58,946 nucleotides of DNA. It comes from an uncultured Thermofilaceae archaeon. Lineage in GTDB: Archaea > Thermoproteota > Thermoprotei > Thermofilales > Thermofilaceae. The notes beneath the pieces are model-generated. The model saw only the letters and a program-made list of their open reading frames with translations, ran no database searches and was not told the origin of the DNA. The DNA lies in contig CALHPJ010000022.1 of the NCBI GenBank assembly GCA_938036345.1, positions 1 through 58,946 on the forward strand, read 5' to 3'. Positions 27,339 to 36,303 of the stretch are shown in pieces; the first letter of the stretch is position 1; each line of letters starts with the position of its first letter. Made by a program: the position numbers and the translations under genes.

Positions 27339-27707
27339 TCAAAGTATTTTTTCCGGGTTGGATGGGGGGTAACCCCCGTTTTCCCGTTTCCATTCGAAAA
27401 TCAGTACAACCTTGTCCGCGGGACGCTTCCTCTGCTCACCCGCCGGGCCTAAGCGGTACTCCACAAGGGCGCCGTCGCTTTGCTCGGTGATGCTCGAGAT
27501 CGCCGCTTTAATTCCCCTGCTCTCCAGCAGCTGTAGGAGGTCGTCGAAGTAGTCGTAGAAGCCGCAAGTTAAGCAGAAGCTGCCGCGGAACTCCGCGGTG
27601 AACCCGTTTTCAAGCCAATCAACCACTCTAACCGCGGCTTCGACCCCATGGTACCGATTGAACTCCTCAACCGCATCCTCTACAAGCCGCTTAGTTTCGC
27701 TGTCCAT
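27339..27707 (-). CDS. Small CxxC protein of unknown function
   Basis: 122 residues from ATG 27707, leaderless after AGTTTATAAGCC (minus strand, about 27731-27740). An N-terminal helix KRLVEDAVEEFNRYHG is followed by strands VRVVDWLENGFTAEFRG, a single CLTCGFYDYFDDLLQLLE motif and LVEYRLGP. The two cysteines may bind metal or be redox-active. I do not recognise the family. It sits back to back with the hydrogenase operon, which may hint at shared regulation, but nothing shows it directly. Confidence 0.6.
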   Translation of the reverse strand: MDSETKRLVEDAVEEFNRYHGVEAAVRVVDWLENGFTAEFRGSFCLTCGFYDYFDDLLQLLESRGIKAAISSITEQSDGALVEYRLGPAGEQRKRPADKVVLIFEWKRENGGYPPSNPEKIL

Positions 27708-27765
27708 TCAACTGACCACCCGCTAACCGGCTTATAAACTTCAGCCTTCGCCACACCCGGTGTTA

Positions 27766-27775
27766 CTTTTAAAAG
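27766..27775 (+). promoter_or_regulatory. Promoter of the hydrogenase operon
   Basis: CTTTTAAAAG, itself a 10-bp palindrome, lies about 25 nt before ATG 27797 and is the only TATA-like element ahead of the seven-gene operon. Confidence 0.5.
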
Positions 27776-27796
27776 GGGTTGCTTGCCGGAGTAGCG

Positions 27797-28225
27797 ATGG
27801 TGTTCGTTTCAAGGTCCAGGGCCAAGTCCCCGTGGATTTTCCAGGTTAACGCGGCGTCGTGCAACGGCTGCCTCATCGAGCTCCTAGCAGCGCTGTCCCC
27901 GCGCTACGACGCGGAGAGGCTCGGGTGCGTCCTAGTGGGCTCGCCGCGCCACGCCGATATACTGGTGGCGATGGGGCCGGTTACGAGTAAGACGCTACCG
28001 GTTCTGGTGAGGGCTTACAGGCAGATGCCAGAGCCGAAGGTGACGGTGGCTTTGGGCACGTGCGCCGTTTCGGGCGGCGTTTTCGTGGGTAGCCACGTCT
28101 TCGAGGGGCCCGTGGGGAAGGTGCTCCCGGTAGACGTCTACATCGGGGGTTGCCCGCCCAAGCCCGAAGCCATCCTGAGAGGGTTGATGAAGGCGGCGGA
28201 GAAGCTCGAGGGGGTGCGCGGGTAG
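27797..28225 (+). CDS. Group 4 [NiFe] hydrogenase small subunit (NuoB/EchC/HyfI-like)
   Basis: 142 residues. ATG 27797 is chosen over the upstream TTG because of GGAG seven bases before and the TATA spacing. The proximal 4Fe-4S cluster ligands are all present: AASCNGCLIELLA near residue 22, GTCAVSGG near 88 and GGCPPKPEAI near 122. It passes electrons between the ferredoxin-like subunit and the NiFe site in the large subunit. It is the first gene of a tightly packed operon; its TAG overlaps the next start as TAGTG. Confidence 0.93.
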   Translation: MVFVSRSRAKSPWIFQVNAASCNGCLIELLAALSPRYDAERLGCVLVGSPRHADILVAMGPVTSKTLPVLVRAYRQMPEPKVTVALGTCAVSGGVFVGSHVFEGPVGKVLPVDVYIGGCPPKPEAILRGLMKAAEKLEGVRG

Positions 28226-29415
28226 TGGAGGTTGGGCGAAGGTTAACCCGCTTGCCCTTCGGGCCGCTTCACCCCGCTACAAAGGAACCGGCGCTGCTCA
28301 TGCTCACGGTAGACGGTGAGAGGGTCGTCGAAGCGGAGCTCAGGTTGGGGTACGTGTATAGAGGTATAGAGGCCCTGGCGCAAACTAGGAACATAGTTCA
28401 GGTGCTCCACCTGGTGGAGAGGGTTTGCGGCATCTGCTCCCACGCCCACCCGTTCTGCTACGTACAAGCCGTGGAAAGCGTTGCCGGCATTGAGCCGCCC
28501 GGGAGGGCGCTGTACATACGCACCATAGTCGCGGAGCTGGAGAGGCTCCAGAACCACCTCCTATGGATGGGCGTTTTAGGGTACCAGCTGGGGTTCACCG
28601 CCCTATTCATGTACGCCTGGCGCGTCAGGGAGAGCGTCCTGGATATCCTAGAGGAGATGACCGGCAACAGGATAATGAGGGGGGTCAACGCCATAGGCGG
28701 AGTCCGCGTGGACCTCAGCGACCGGGTTAAGGCAAAAATGGAGGCACTGGTGAAAGACGCGAGGAAGTGGGCCGCCTTTCTCTCCGACGTGCTTCACGAC
28801 AAAACGGTCGAAGCGCGGCTAGCGGGCGTCGGGGTCCTCACCCGCAGCGACGCGGTAAGCACGGGGGCTGTGGGACCGACGGCGCGGGCGTCGGGTGTAG
28901 ACTTCGACGTTAGGAGGGACTACCCGCACGCCGCATACGAGGATCTCAGAGGCGCTTTCTCCGTCCCGGTGCTCTCCAGCGGGGACGCGCTCGCGAGGGC
29001 GGAGGTACGGGTCGCCGAGCTGGCGGAATCGGCGAATCTCCTGGAGGCAGCCTTAGACACTCTCCCCTCGGACCGAAGGAGCCCCCCTCCCCCGCATAGG
29101 GTTCTGAGGGAGGTTCCGGAGGGCGAGTCTGTAGCGAAAGTTGAGGCACCGAGGGGGGAGCTGTTCTACTACGCTAGGACGGATGGGAAGGGGTTCTTAA
29201 AGCGGCTGAGGATTAGAACCCCGACGCTGGCAAACCTCCCGGCTCTGGCTGTGATGCTTAAAGACGTGGAGCTCGCGGACGTCCCCGCCGTATATGCCTC
29301 CATCGACCCCTGTATCTCGTGTACGGAGCGCGTGCTGGTGGTGGACGCGCGCAGCGGCGCATGGAGGGAGACCAGCTTGAGAGAGCTGGGGAAGGGGTGC
29401 GGAGCGGCGTGCTAG
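28225..29415 (+). CDS. Group 4 [NiFe] hydrogenase large subunit (EchE/HyfG-like)
   Basis: 396 residues from GTG 28225. The N-terminal Ni-binding pair is RVCGICSHAHPFC near residue 70, the C-terminal pair SIDPCISCTERV near 365; both CxxC motifs are intact, so this is a true NiFe hydrogenase and not a NuoD-type complex I subunit. The chain begins directly at the NuoD-like part (RLPFGPLHPATKEP), so it lacks the fused NuoC-like N-terminal domain of HycE/HyfG. It evolves or oxidises H2 at the cytoplasmic face. About 29 residues follow DPCxxC, ending in ELGKGCGAAC, so there is no classical maturation-protease tail, as in Ech-type enzymes. Confidence 0.93.
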   Translation: MEVGRRLTRLPFGPLHPATKEPALLMLTVDGERVVEAELRLGYVYRGIEALAQTRNIVQVLHLVERVCGICSHAHPFCYVQAVESVAGIEPPGRALYIRTIVAELERLQNHLLWMGVLGYQLGFTALFMYAWRVRESVLDILEEMTGNRIMRGVNAIGGVRVDLSDRVKAKMEALVKDARKWAAFLSDVLHDKTVEARLAGVGVLTRSDAVSTGAVGPTARASGVDFDVRRDYPHAAYEDLRGAFSVPVLSSGDALARAEVRVAELAESANLLEAALDTLPSDRRSPPPPHRVLREVPEGESVAKVEAPRGELFYYARTDGKGFLKRLRIRTPTLANLPALAVMLKDVELADVPAVYASIDPCISCTERVLVVDARSGAWRETSLRELGKGCGAAC

Positions 29416-30335
29416 CCCTAGAGCTGCTGGCCGCGGCCCCACTTATCGCCACGGCAAGCCTGCTGTACGATGGAGTTGACAGGAAGGTGCGCGCCAGGAT
29501 GCAGGGCAGAGTAGGGCCTCCCCTCGTGCAGCCGTTCTACGATTTTGTGAAGCTGCTCTCCAAGGATAGGATAGTGCCGAGAGCTTCCGCCCGCCTCATC
29601 TACACCACCTCCCCGCTGCTATCGTCAGCCCTGGCGGTAACGGCGGGCTCGCTGCTTCTCGCGGGGCTGGCTGGGAGCCTCCGGGTACCCGGGGACGTGG
29701 TGCTCATACTCTCGCTTCTAACGGTCGCCTCCCTCCTGCTAATGGTGGGGGGAGCGTCCTCCGGCAACCCATACGCAGCCGTCAGCCTAGCGAGGGGCGT
29801 ATCCGTTCTCTTCTCCTACAAGGTGCCGATGATGATTTCGGTGATCGCCGCGTCCGCGGGCGGAGCCCCCCTCCTCTCGGTAGCCGGTGCGGTGGAGCTC
29901 CAGCGCAAATCCGGCCCCCTAGCCCTCTCCTCGGTCAGCGGGGCGCTCGCGCTGGCGTCCTTCCTGCTCTGCATGCCCTCGGAGGGCGAGGTGACGCCGT
30001 TCGACGTTACAACAGCCGAAACGGAGGTGGTTTACGGTTTCATGATAGAGTACGGCGGGCCCTACCTTGCGCTCGCGAAGCTAGCTAAGAGCGTGTCCCG
30101 CTTCACAGCGGCGCTTTTGGCATCCTCCCTTTTCCTCTACACCCCGCTGGGCAGCAGGCCGGTCGAGCTCGCGGCCTGCGCGCTGGGGGCCGTGGTGCTG
30201 GCGCTAATCTCGATAACCGCGCTGGGAACCTTCGTAGCCCGCGTAAGAGTTCGCCAAGTTGCCGGCTTCTACCTTAGGCTGCCGATGGTCCTAGCCTTGG
30301 GGGCCCTCGCGGCGCTTCTGCTTGGGCGATTCTAA
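29409..30335 (+). CDS. Hydrogenase membrane subunit (NuoH/HyfC/EchB-like)
   Basis: 308 residues. The start is GTG 29409 (GGAG at 29401), overlapping the large-subunit end; GTG 29397 is the alternative. It has eight hydrophobic segments. The family hallmarks are DGVDRKVRARMQGRVGPPLVQP near residue 20 (the loop meeting the large subunit) and MPSEGEVTPFDVTTAETEVV near 195, with acidic residues of the ion path. It anchors the hydrogenase module to the ion-pumping subunits. Confidence 0.92.
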   Translation: MLALELLAAAPLIATASLLYDGVDRKVRARMQGRVGPPLVQPFYDFVKLLSKDRIVPRASARLIYTTSPLLSSALAVTAGSLLLAGLAGSLRVPGDVVLILSLLTVASLLLMVGGASSGNPYAAVSLARGVSVLFSYKVPMMISVIAASAGGAPLLSVAGAVELQRKSGPLALSSVSGALALASFLLCMPSEGEVTPFDVTTAETEVVYGFMIEYGGPYLALAKLAKSVSRFTAALLASSLFLYTPLGSRPVELAACALGAVVLALISITALGTFVARVRVRQVAGFYLRLPMVLALGALAALLLGRF

Positions 30336-30670
30336 TGGGTATCGGCAAAATTATGAAGGATGCCGCCACTAGGCTGTTTAGAAAACCCTCCACGATAGGG
30401 TACCCCCTTAAGCCGGAGCGCGTCGAGGTACCGGATAGCTACAGGGGGGCTATAGACTTCGACCCGAAGCTGTGCGTAGGCTGCATGCTGTGCGTTAGAT
30501 TCTGCCCAAGCGGCGCTATAACTGTGGCCGATAAGAGGAGGATCGCCTTCGACCTAGCCAGGTGCATCTACTGCGGGCAATGCGCGGAGGTGTGTCCCAG
30601 AAAGGCCATAAAATTAACGAAGGAATTCGAACTAATATACGAAAGCATAGAGTCATTCAAGCAGCAGTGA
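30335..30670 (+). CDS. Hydrogenase ferredoxin-like subunit (NuoI/HyfH/EchF-like)
   Basis: 111 residues; the start overlaps the previous stop (TAATG). Two 4Fe-4S motifs: LCVGCMLCVRFCPSGAI and RCIYCGQCAEVCPRKAI. It carries electrons from soluble ferredoxin to the small subunit. Short C-terminal helix. Length and spacing match Ech/Mbh ferredoxin-type subunits. Confidence 0.93.
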   Translation: MGIGKIMKDAATRLFRKPSTIGYPLKPERVEVPDSYRGAIDFDPKLCVGCMLCVRFCPSGAITVADKRRIAFDLARCIYCGQCAEVCPRKAIKLTKEFELIYESIESFKQQ

Positions 30671-30683
30671 AGGGAAGGATTTT

Positions 30684-32657
30684 ATGCGGAACTTGCTAAG
30701 CAGGAGCGTGCCGCTCCAGGGGGTTTCAGCATTGAACGCGGTGTCCCTAGCTTCGCTGGCCACAGCACTCCCCATTCTAGCCTCGCTGCTCTCCCCGGCG
30801 CTCGCACTGATGCCGAAAATAGGGCGGGCTTTGGCGGTTTCCGTATGCGTAGCCTCGGCCTACTCCGCACTGGCCGCTCTTCTCACGCTGGCCCCCATCG
30901 TCGCCGAAGCACCGGTCCGCGGGGCTTTAACCGCTGCACAGCAGGGCGGCTTCGGCGTACCCCTCGAGCTTTACGTGGATGCCGTCTCTCTAATCCCAGC
31001 CCTGCTAACCTCACTGATCGGAGCGCTCACGTTGACCTACAATACGCGGTACCTCTCCCCCTCAAACAAGGCTTACAGAGCTGGGGGCTTCAACAGGTCT
31101 TACCCGGTGATGTCGCTCTTCATCGGGTCGATGCTCGGGCTCTTCTTTTCAGGTGACATGCTGAGCCTCCTGGTTTTCTGGGAACTGGTATCCGTCTGCT
31201 CCTACGCCCTGATCACGCTCCGGCTAGAGCTTCGGAAAAGCCTAGCCGCTGGTCTAAAGTGCCTCCTCCAGACCCACGTAGGAGGGGTGGGGTTAATCGC
31301 GGCCGCCCTGCTTGTTAACACGGCAACCGGCGGCTTCAGCTTCTCGGGTATGCAAGGGATTGCGGCGCCCGAACTTCGCTGGCTTATTTTGGCCCTAGTT
31401 GTGGTGTCTATCCTACCGAAGGCGAAGCAGTACCCGCTTTACACGTGGCTTCTGGACGGCGTTGTAGCTCCTACATCGGCAGTCGTGCTATTCAACGTGT
31501 GCGGTTTTCAGTCAGGGGTGTACGTGCTTATTCGTTTCCTCCAGCTGCTTTACGCCAGCGACCTGCACGCAGCGTTTGAGCCCAACCCCCTAGTCCTCGT
31601 TGCAACTGCAATAGGCTCCACGACAGCGATCGTGGGAGGCATCAACGGGCTCGTATCGCGCGACTTGAAGAGGGTGATAACCTGCGCCGCCATATCCGGC
31701 CTGGGCCTAACACTGGTGGGCGTCGGGCTCCTTACACCGGTGGGCTTAGCCGCCGGGCTCACCCTGCTTCTCTCGCACGCGCTGTGCTTCTCGCTGCTCT
31801 TCTTCTGCGCGGGCTCCGTAATCTACGCGAGCGGGGAGGAGGACCTGGACAGGCTGGGGGGCCTGTACCGGGACATGAAAGCGGTGGCGGTGGGCTGCTT
31901 TATCGCCTGCTTGTCGCTGGCGGCCATGCCCTCCACCCCGGAGTTCGTCGGCAAGTACCTTCTGATTCAAGCCATTACAGAAGCCGGTTACGCGCACCTG
32001 TTGCCCGTCGCCGTCCTCGGGAGCCTGCTCAACGCGGCTATAGGGGTGAGGCTGTTCTACGCAGTGTTCCTGGGGGATGGAGGCCGCGAGCTTCAAGCGA
32101 GGGACCCGCCGCTACCCATGCTCGCCCCAATACTGGCCACCTCGGGGGCGATTCTGACGTTTGGGATTTACCCCCAGCTAGCGCTCGAAGGCCTAATTTC
32201 ACCGGCTTTGAGCCAGCTCGGCTATACCCCTGAAGAGGGGCTGTTCGAGTTCTTTTACGGGCTCTCCGGGCTGCTTCTATCGGCGGTTGTCGGTTTAGCA
32301 TCCGTGTTTTTCGCCGCTCTGGCTATTACGAAGCTTCTATCCAAGAGGGAGGTTAAAAGCGGGGAGGGCGAAGAGGAAGAGGCTGCCAAGCTCTTCCTCT
32401 GCGGCGAGGAGGCGGACTATGCCCCACCTAGAGGGGGAGGGTTGTACGCCTCCCTGCTACACGCTGCCAAGTTTCCCCGCATATCGTGGCTAACGGACCC
32501 GGATCGATTTTACGCCCGGCTAGCCGAAGCCTATAGCCTCTTTGCCGCGCGCCTACTGAAGCTCGACATCCTCCACGATTACAGGGCCACGGTTCTTTCG
32601 TTCCTCATCTCCGCGCTAGTTTTGCTGGTTGGCGTGGGTGTATTAGTATGGAAGTGA
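30684..32657 (+). CDS. Antiporter-like proton/ion-pumping subunit (NuoL/HyfB-like)
   Basis: 657 residues with about 16 hydrophobic segments. The central family block is readable: FIGSMLGLFFSGDMLSLLVF with WELVSVCSYALI (the conserved helix-5 Glu), KAKQYPLYTWLLDGVVAPTS (helix with the pumping Lys) and SRDLKRVITCAAISGLGL. The C-terminus extends past the 14-helix core with an amphipathic part and a final helix (LSFLISALVLLVGVGVLV), as in NuoL and HyfB. The ribosome site GGAAGG precedes ATG 30684. It moves protons or Na+ coupled to H2 production. Confidence 0.92.
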   Translation: MRNLLSRSVPLQGVSALNAVSLASLATALPILASLLSPALALMPKIGRALAVSVCVASAYSALAALLTLAPIVAEAPVRGALTAAQQGGFGVPLELYVDAVSLIPALLTSLIGALTLTYNTRYLSPSNKAYRAGGFNRSYPVMSLFIGSMLGLFFSGDMLSLLVFWELVSVCSYALITLRLELRKSLAAGLKCLLQTHVGGVGLIAAALLVNTATGGFSFSGMQGIAAPELRWLILALVVVSILPKAKQYPLYTWLLDGVVAPTSAVVLFNVCGFQSGVYVLIRFLQLLYASDLHAAFEPNPLVLVATAIGSTTAIVGGINGLVSRDLKRVITCAAISGLGLTLVGVGLLTPVGLAAGLTLLLSHALCFSLLFFCAGSVIYASGEEDLDRLGGLYRDMKAVAVGCFIACLSLAAMPSTPEFVGKYLLIQAITEAGYAHLLPVAVLGSLLNAAIGVRLFYAVFLGDGGRELQARDPPLPMLAPILATSGAILTFGIYPQLALEGLISPALSQLGYTPEEGLFEFFYGLSGLLLSAVVGLASVFFAALAITKLLSKREVKSGEGEEEEAAKLFLCGEEADYAPPRGGGLYASLLHAAKFPRISWLTDPDRFYARLAEAYSLFAARLLKLDILHDYRATVLSFLISALVLLVGVGVLVWK

Positions 32658-33247
32658 CACTGCCCCTCGCATCTGCGGTAATCTCGGCCGCGGTTGTTTT
32701 GACGAAGCGGGCGGAGAGGCTGCCGTACCTCCTAGCGTTGCAGGCGCTCATCATAGGCGCGTATGAGGCGTACTCCTACGGCCACGCCTTAACCTTTCCC
32801 GAAGCCGTCACGTACCTTGGGGCCGCCATAGCTAACTCCGTGCTACCGCCGCTCATCCTGCTAAAGCTAGCTAGGCGCGTGGGTAGCCCCCCTGAGGAGG
32901 CGCCAAGAACAGCTGTAGTGTTCTCCTTCGGCGTTGTGGCTCTGCTGGTGTACCTGTCACTCCTACCCCCCTCCAAGGTTAGGGACGTGGCGCTATGCGC
33001 CCTATCGACCGCTACCTCCATCGCCATAATAGCGTACAGCCTGAACCCCGTCAGGGTGATCGTGGCATTGAATATGGCGTCCAATGCGTTGCACCCCTTG
33101 CTGGCCGAGGGGCCCCCGATTTTCTCCACGCTCTCCAACCTCTCCATGCTCCTGGTAAACGGTGTGGCGTTCTTCTTAGCTGACCAGGCTTGGAAAACCT
33201 ACGGCGAATCGAGTTTGGCGGGGTGGGATAGATGGCTCAGGAAATAG
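32648..33247 (+). CDS. HyfE-like membrane subunit of the hydrogenase
   Basis: 199 residues, overlapping both neighbours (starts 10 bases before the HyfB-like stop). Six hydrophobic segments, the MrpC/NuoK-like part being LLALQALIIGAYEAYSY near residue 28 with its acidic residue, and the helix pair VRVIVALNMASNALHPLLA. The length and the position between HyfB-like and HyfF-like genes match HyfE of formate hydrogenlyase-2 type operons. Confidence 0.85.
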   Translation: MEVTLPLASAVISAAVVLTKRAERLPYLLALQALIIGAYEAYSYGHALTFPEAVTYLGAAIANSVLPPLILLKLARRVGSPPEEAPRTAVVFSFGVVALLVYLSLLPPSKVRDVALCALSTATSIAIIAYSLNPVRVIVALNMASNALHPLLAEGPPIFSTLSNLSMLLVNGVAFFLADQAWKTYGESSLAGWDRWLRK

Positions 33248-34632
33248 CTTTTACACTAGCGGCGCCCCTGCTTTCTTCGCTCATAGCCTTAGCCGCGGGT
33301 CGAAGCGAGCGCCTGCACGTGCCCATAGTTATCGCCGGAACCGGCATTACCCTGCTCCTCTCGGCAGCCTTACTGCTGGCGTGCGTTAGGCACGGTGTGC
33401 TAAGCGAGAGCAGTTTGATGGCCGAGTGCCGGGTAGCCGATGCGGTTGTAATAGTCGCATCGAACTTCATTGCCTTCCTCGCGGCAATCTATAACTTCGG
33501 CTTAAACCCATTCGGGAGGTTCAGCCTAGGCAAGTACGGCTCGCTTTTCCTGCTGCTGGTTTTTTGCTTTAACTATATGGTGCTCGTCCGCAACGCGCTG
33601 GCCCTATTCCTGCTGGTGGAGGCCTTGATAGGGGTTTCCGTAGCGCTAGTTGCGCATTCGCCCCGTAGCGATGCACCCGAGGTGGCCTTTAGGTACCTCG
33701 TAGTTACAACCCTAAGCGCCTTCATCGTACTAGCTGGAGCGGCGCTCCTTTCCGCCTCTACGGGTTCCTATTCGCTCGACCAGCACCCGCACCTGGGTGG
33801 GGATGGCGAGCGCCTGCTTGCGCTGGCGTGCATCCTGTTCATAATAGGCCTTGGAGCGGACATAGGCTTCTTCCCGTTTCACGGCTGGGTTCCCGACACT
33901 TTTCCAGCCTCTACGCCTATCGTGAACGTCTTAGTCTGCGCTGAGCACGCTCCGCTCTTCGTCGGACTCTACATGCTCCTATTACCGGTGAGGGGTACAA
34001 GCTACTCGGACACCATATCCCTGACTCTTGCAACGTTGGGCCTAGCTGCGATCCCCATTTCATACACCTTGGCTTTCAGGCAAAGGGACCCTTTCAGGAG
34101 AATAGGCTACTACGCAATTGGCGAGTACGGGAGCATTGTGCTGGCTTTAGGGATTTCCATAGCGGATCCAGCCTGCACGCCCGCCTGGAGAGCCTACATG
34201 TTAAACTCCTCCCTCATGAAGGCGGGCATTCTTGCCTGCCTGGGGCTGGCGGCGAACACCTGGGAGGCGCTGCCGAGGCGATGGAGGGAACTCGTATCCC
34301 TCTCCTTCATTATCTGCAGCCTGTCGTCGGTGGGCATACCGCCGCTCAGCGGTTTCCATGTAAAGCTGCGCTACCTCCTCTCTGTGTACACGTTCGCGGC
34401 GGAGCGCGCTGGGGCTTGGGCCGCGCTCCTACTCCTAGCATTCTTGCTCAGCATGACGTTCATCCCCCTATACTTCCTAGTGGCGTTGCTGCACGAGCTT
34501 TTCCTCGGAAGGCTGGAAAATCCTGGTGAGAAGGTGAGCCTGCGGGAGATTGCCGCTGTAACCACCTGCGTAGCGCTGGCGGCAGCAGCTGTAGTCCTGG
34601 GTCTATGGCCAGGTCTGATTTTCCTCGAGTAA
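33232..34632 (+). CDS. Antiporter-like subunit (NuoN/NuoM/HyfF-like)
   Basis: 466 residues, about 14 membrane segments; the ATG overlaps the previous gene. Family residues: LFLLVEALIGVSVALVAHS (conserved Glu), GADIGFFPFHGWVPDTFPAS with TPIVN, and NSSLMKAGILACLG with the pumping Lys. It is the second ion-channel subunit. It ends the operon at 34632, six bases before the convergent gene at 34638. Confidence 0.92.
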   Translation: MAQEIAFTLAAPLLSSLIALAAGRSERLHVPIVIAGTGITLLLSAALLLACVRHGVLSESSLMAECRVADAVVIVASNFIAFLAAIYNFGLNPFGRFSLGKYGSLFLLLVFCFNYMVLVRNALALFLLVEALIGVSVALVAHSPRSDAPEVAFRYLVVTTLSAFIVLAGAALLSASTGSYSLDQHPHLGGDGERLLALACILFIIGLGADIGFFPFHGWVPDTFPASTPIVNVLVCAEHAPLFVGLYMLLLPVRGTSYSDTISLTLATLGLAAIPISYTLAFRQRDPFRRIGYYAIGEYGSIVLALGISIADPACTPAWRAYMLNSSLMKAGILACLGLAANTWEALPRRWRELVSLSFIICSLSSVGIPPLSGFHVKLRYLLSVYTFAAERAGAWAALLLLAFLLSMTFIPLYFLVALLHELFLGRLENPGEKVSLREIAAVTTCVALAAAAVVLGLWPGLIFLE

Positions 34633-34637
34633 GCAGG

Positions 34638-35126
34638 TCACGCTAAGTCGAGGGCCTCTATCCTGTGAAAAACCCACTCCCTCTTCCCGATGCGCAACCC
34701 CAGGTCGACCTCCAGCTCCTCAACGAGGCGCTGAAGGGCGTAACCGCTCTCGCTGACGGCCTTGATCATTTTGTACCTTGCGCTGTACACCTTCTGCTCC
34801 TCATCGTTCACCTTCACCACCTCTACCTCCTTCTCCACGGCACCGAGGAACTCGACAGCGACTTTGACGCCCATGAAGTGGCCGGTGTAAACCACGGTCC
34901 CCTCCCCTCGTGTGAGCACGCCGGCAGGCTTGCGCCTGAGTGTTTCCAGAATGTATTCGTCCTCCTCGACCCTCTCGAAGTTGAGCCTCCTCTCCAGGAA
35001 ATCCTCTAAAGAGGAGTAATCCACGCTCCTAACAGCAACCTCCTCCAGCAGCAGCACGACAACCTCGTGCCAGGGTCTCAAAGGTGTCCACCTCTTTTTA
35101 GTGTAGCAGAAGCGCCCTTCCAACAT
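34638..35126 (-). CDS. Conserved hypothetical protein, alpha/beta
   Basis: 162 residues from ATG 35126 (TTTAAA at 35136-35141 is rather close to it, so the start could lie slightly downstream). Helix PWHEVVVLLLEEVAVRS, then LEDFLERRLNFERVEEDEYI, strands GEGTVVYTGHFMGVKVAVEFL and VEVVKVNDEEQKVYSARYKM, and a long C-terminal helix ESGYALQRLVEELEVDL. Rich in Glu and Val as expected for a thermophile. I do not recognise a family; no motif suggests an active site. It faces the hydrogenase operon tail to tail and the HAD gene head to head. Confidence 0.6.
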   Translation of the reverse strand: MLEGRFCYTKKRWTPLRPWHEVVVLLLEEVAVRSVDYSSLEDFLERRLNFERVEEDEYILETLRRKPAGVLTRGEGTVVYTGHFMGVKVAVEFLGAVEKEVEVVKVNDEEQKVYSARYKMIKAVSESGYALQRLVEELEVDLGLRIGKREWVFHRIEALDLA

Positions 35127-35222
35127 AAACCTTACCTTTAAACTGAAAACGCTGCTACGCCCCCGGCCGCTCCGAGGAGCCCGACTGCAGGCATATATAT
35201 GGCGGTGGCTGTAAACGTGTTC

Positions 35223-36008
35223 GTGAGGCTCCTGGCGCTGGATTTGGACGGGACGCTTCTGGAGCCGGATAAGCGGATATCGCCGGAAGCCGTTGAAGCG
35301 CTGAAGCTCGCGGTTCAGCGGGGCGCGATCGTGGGTACAGCTTCCGGGCGGAGCCTGCGCGATCAGCTGAGCATACTTTCCTCTAACGGCCTCGGGCCGG
35401 GCGCCGGTTTCCCCCACTTCCTCATAGTTGACGAGTGCCTAATCTACGTGCTTAAAGGCGGGCTTTACGTAGGCTTAGCTGAGCACAACTCCCGAGTGAG
35501 GCGGGCGTGGCTCCGGGTTTTCGAGGCCGCTAAAAGGGTTCTGGAGGAGGAGTTGGCGAGACTATCCGCAACCGGTGCGCGCGTCGCGTCTGTTACGGGT
35601 GAGGAGGAGTCCCGCATCAGGTGCCTAATAGCGGTGCTCTTCGAGCGCCAAGATGAGGCGGAGGCCGCGGAGGAGCGCTTAAACGGGCTTTTCGCGGAGC
35701 TGGGGCTGCCCCTACACTGCACCCGCAACTACAGGATCGTGAGTGTGCTGCACTCCAGCTGCGATAAGGGGGCGGCGCTCCTCAAGGTGGCCGAGTTCTT
35801 CGGTGTTCCGAGCAGCGAGGTTCTGGCCGTGGGGGATTCGGCTAACGACATCCCCATGTTCGACCCGCGCTACGGCTTTACCCCGGCTACGACCGAGAAC
35901 GCCGAGGAGCACGTGAAGAGGGTCGTTGCGGCGCGGGGAGGCTACGTGGCTTCCCAGCCCCGCAGTAGAGGGGTGGCGGAGATCGTGCAACGGCTGGTTC
36001 TGGCCTAG
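35223..36008 (+). CDS. HAD-superfamily phosphatase (Cof/phosphoglycolate-phosphatase type)
   Basis: About 261 residues. I take GTG 35223 because the only TATA element (GCATATATAT, 35191-35200) overlaps the upstream ATG at 35199, leaving 35217 or 35223 as leaderless starts. Motif I is LALDLDGTLLEPD (nucleophile Asp), motif II GTASGRSL, motif III Lys in the SCDKGAALLKVAEFFG region and motif IV VGDSANDIPMF. The cap between is the C2b type of Cof-like enzymes. It dephosphorylates small sugar or glycolate phosphates in the cytoplasm; the substrate cannot be named from sequence. Confidence 0.85.
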   Translation: MRLLALDLDGTLLEPDKRISPEAVEALKLAVQRGAIVGTASGRSLRDQLSILSSNGLGPGAGFPHFLIVDECLIYVLKGGLYVGLAEHNSRVRRAWLRVFEAAKRVLEEELARLSATGARVASVTGEEESRIRCLIAVLFERQDEAEAAEERLNGLFAELGLPLHCTRNYRIVSVLHSSCDKGAALLKVAEFFGVPSSEVLAVGDSANDIPMFDPRYGFTPATTENAEEHVKRVVAARGGYVASQPRSRGVAEIVQRLVLA

Positions 36009-36017
36009 AGGGCTGCA

Positions 36018-36303
36018 GTCCCCGAACAGGACGTCAGCCACAGCCGCCCCACCCTCCTGCCCCGGGTACCAAGCCTCCAGAAGCGCAGGCACCCTGTAAA
36101 CCCACTCCCCGGCCAAACCCAAGCTGGTTGAGCTCCTCCTCAAGCGTCATCCTGCTCAGCAGGTCCTCCACCCTTTCCTCAACCGGCCTAGAGGGGTCCT
36201 CGTACGGGCTCTCCACCCCGTTCTTGTTGAAGTCGATCCAGCCCTCGCGGTAGATCCCGGGCTTTCCAACGTCGGGCGGGGTGTAGGGTTTCCCCTCCGC
36301 CAC
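36018..36303 (-). pseudogene. GH3 beta-glycosidase remnant with the middle deleted
   Basis: The minus strand starts with GTG 36303 and the canonical GH3 N-terminus (YTPPDVGKPGIYREGWIDFN, then DPSRPVEERVEDLLSRMTLEEE). Right after LNQLG the sequence jumps, with a frame change, to EWVYRVPALLEAWYPGQEGG and AAVADVLFGD, a motif of the C-terminal domain some 600 residues further on in intact enzymes. So almost the whole catalytic core is gone and both ends remain in 290 bases. The HAD gene ends directly against the remnant, so the extreme C-terminus is also lost. Confidence 0.75.
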
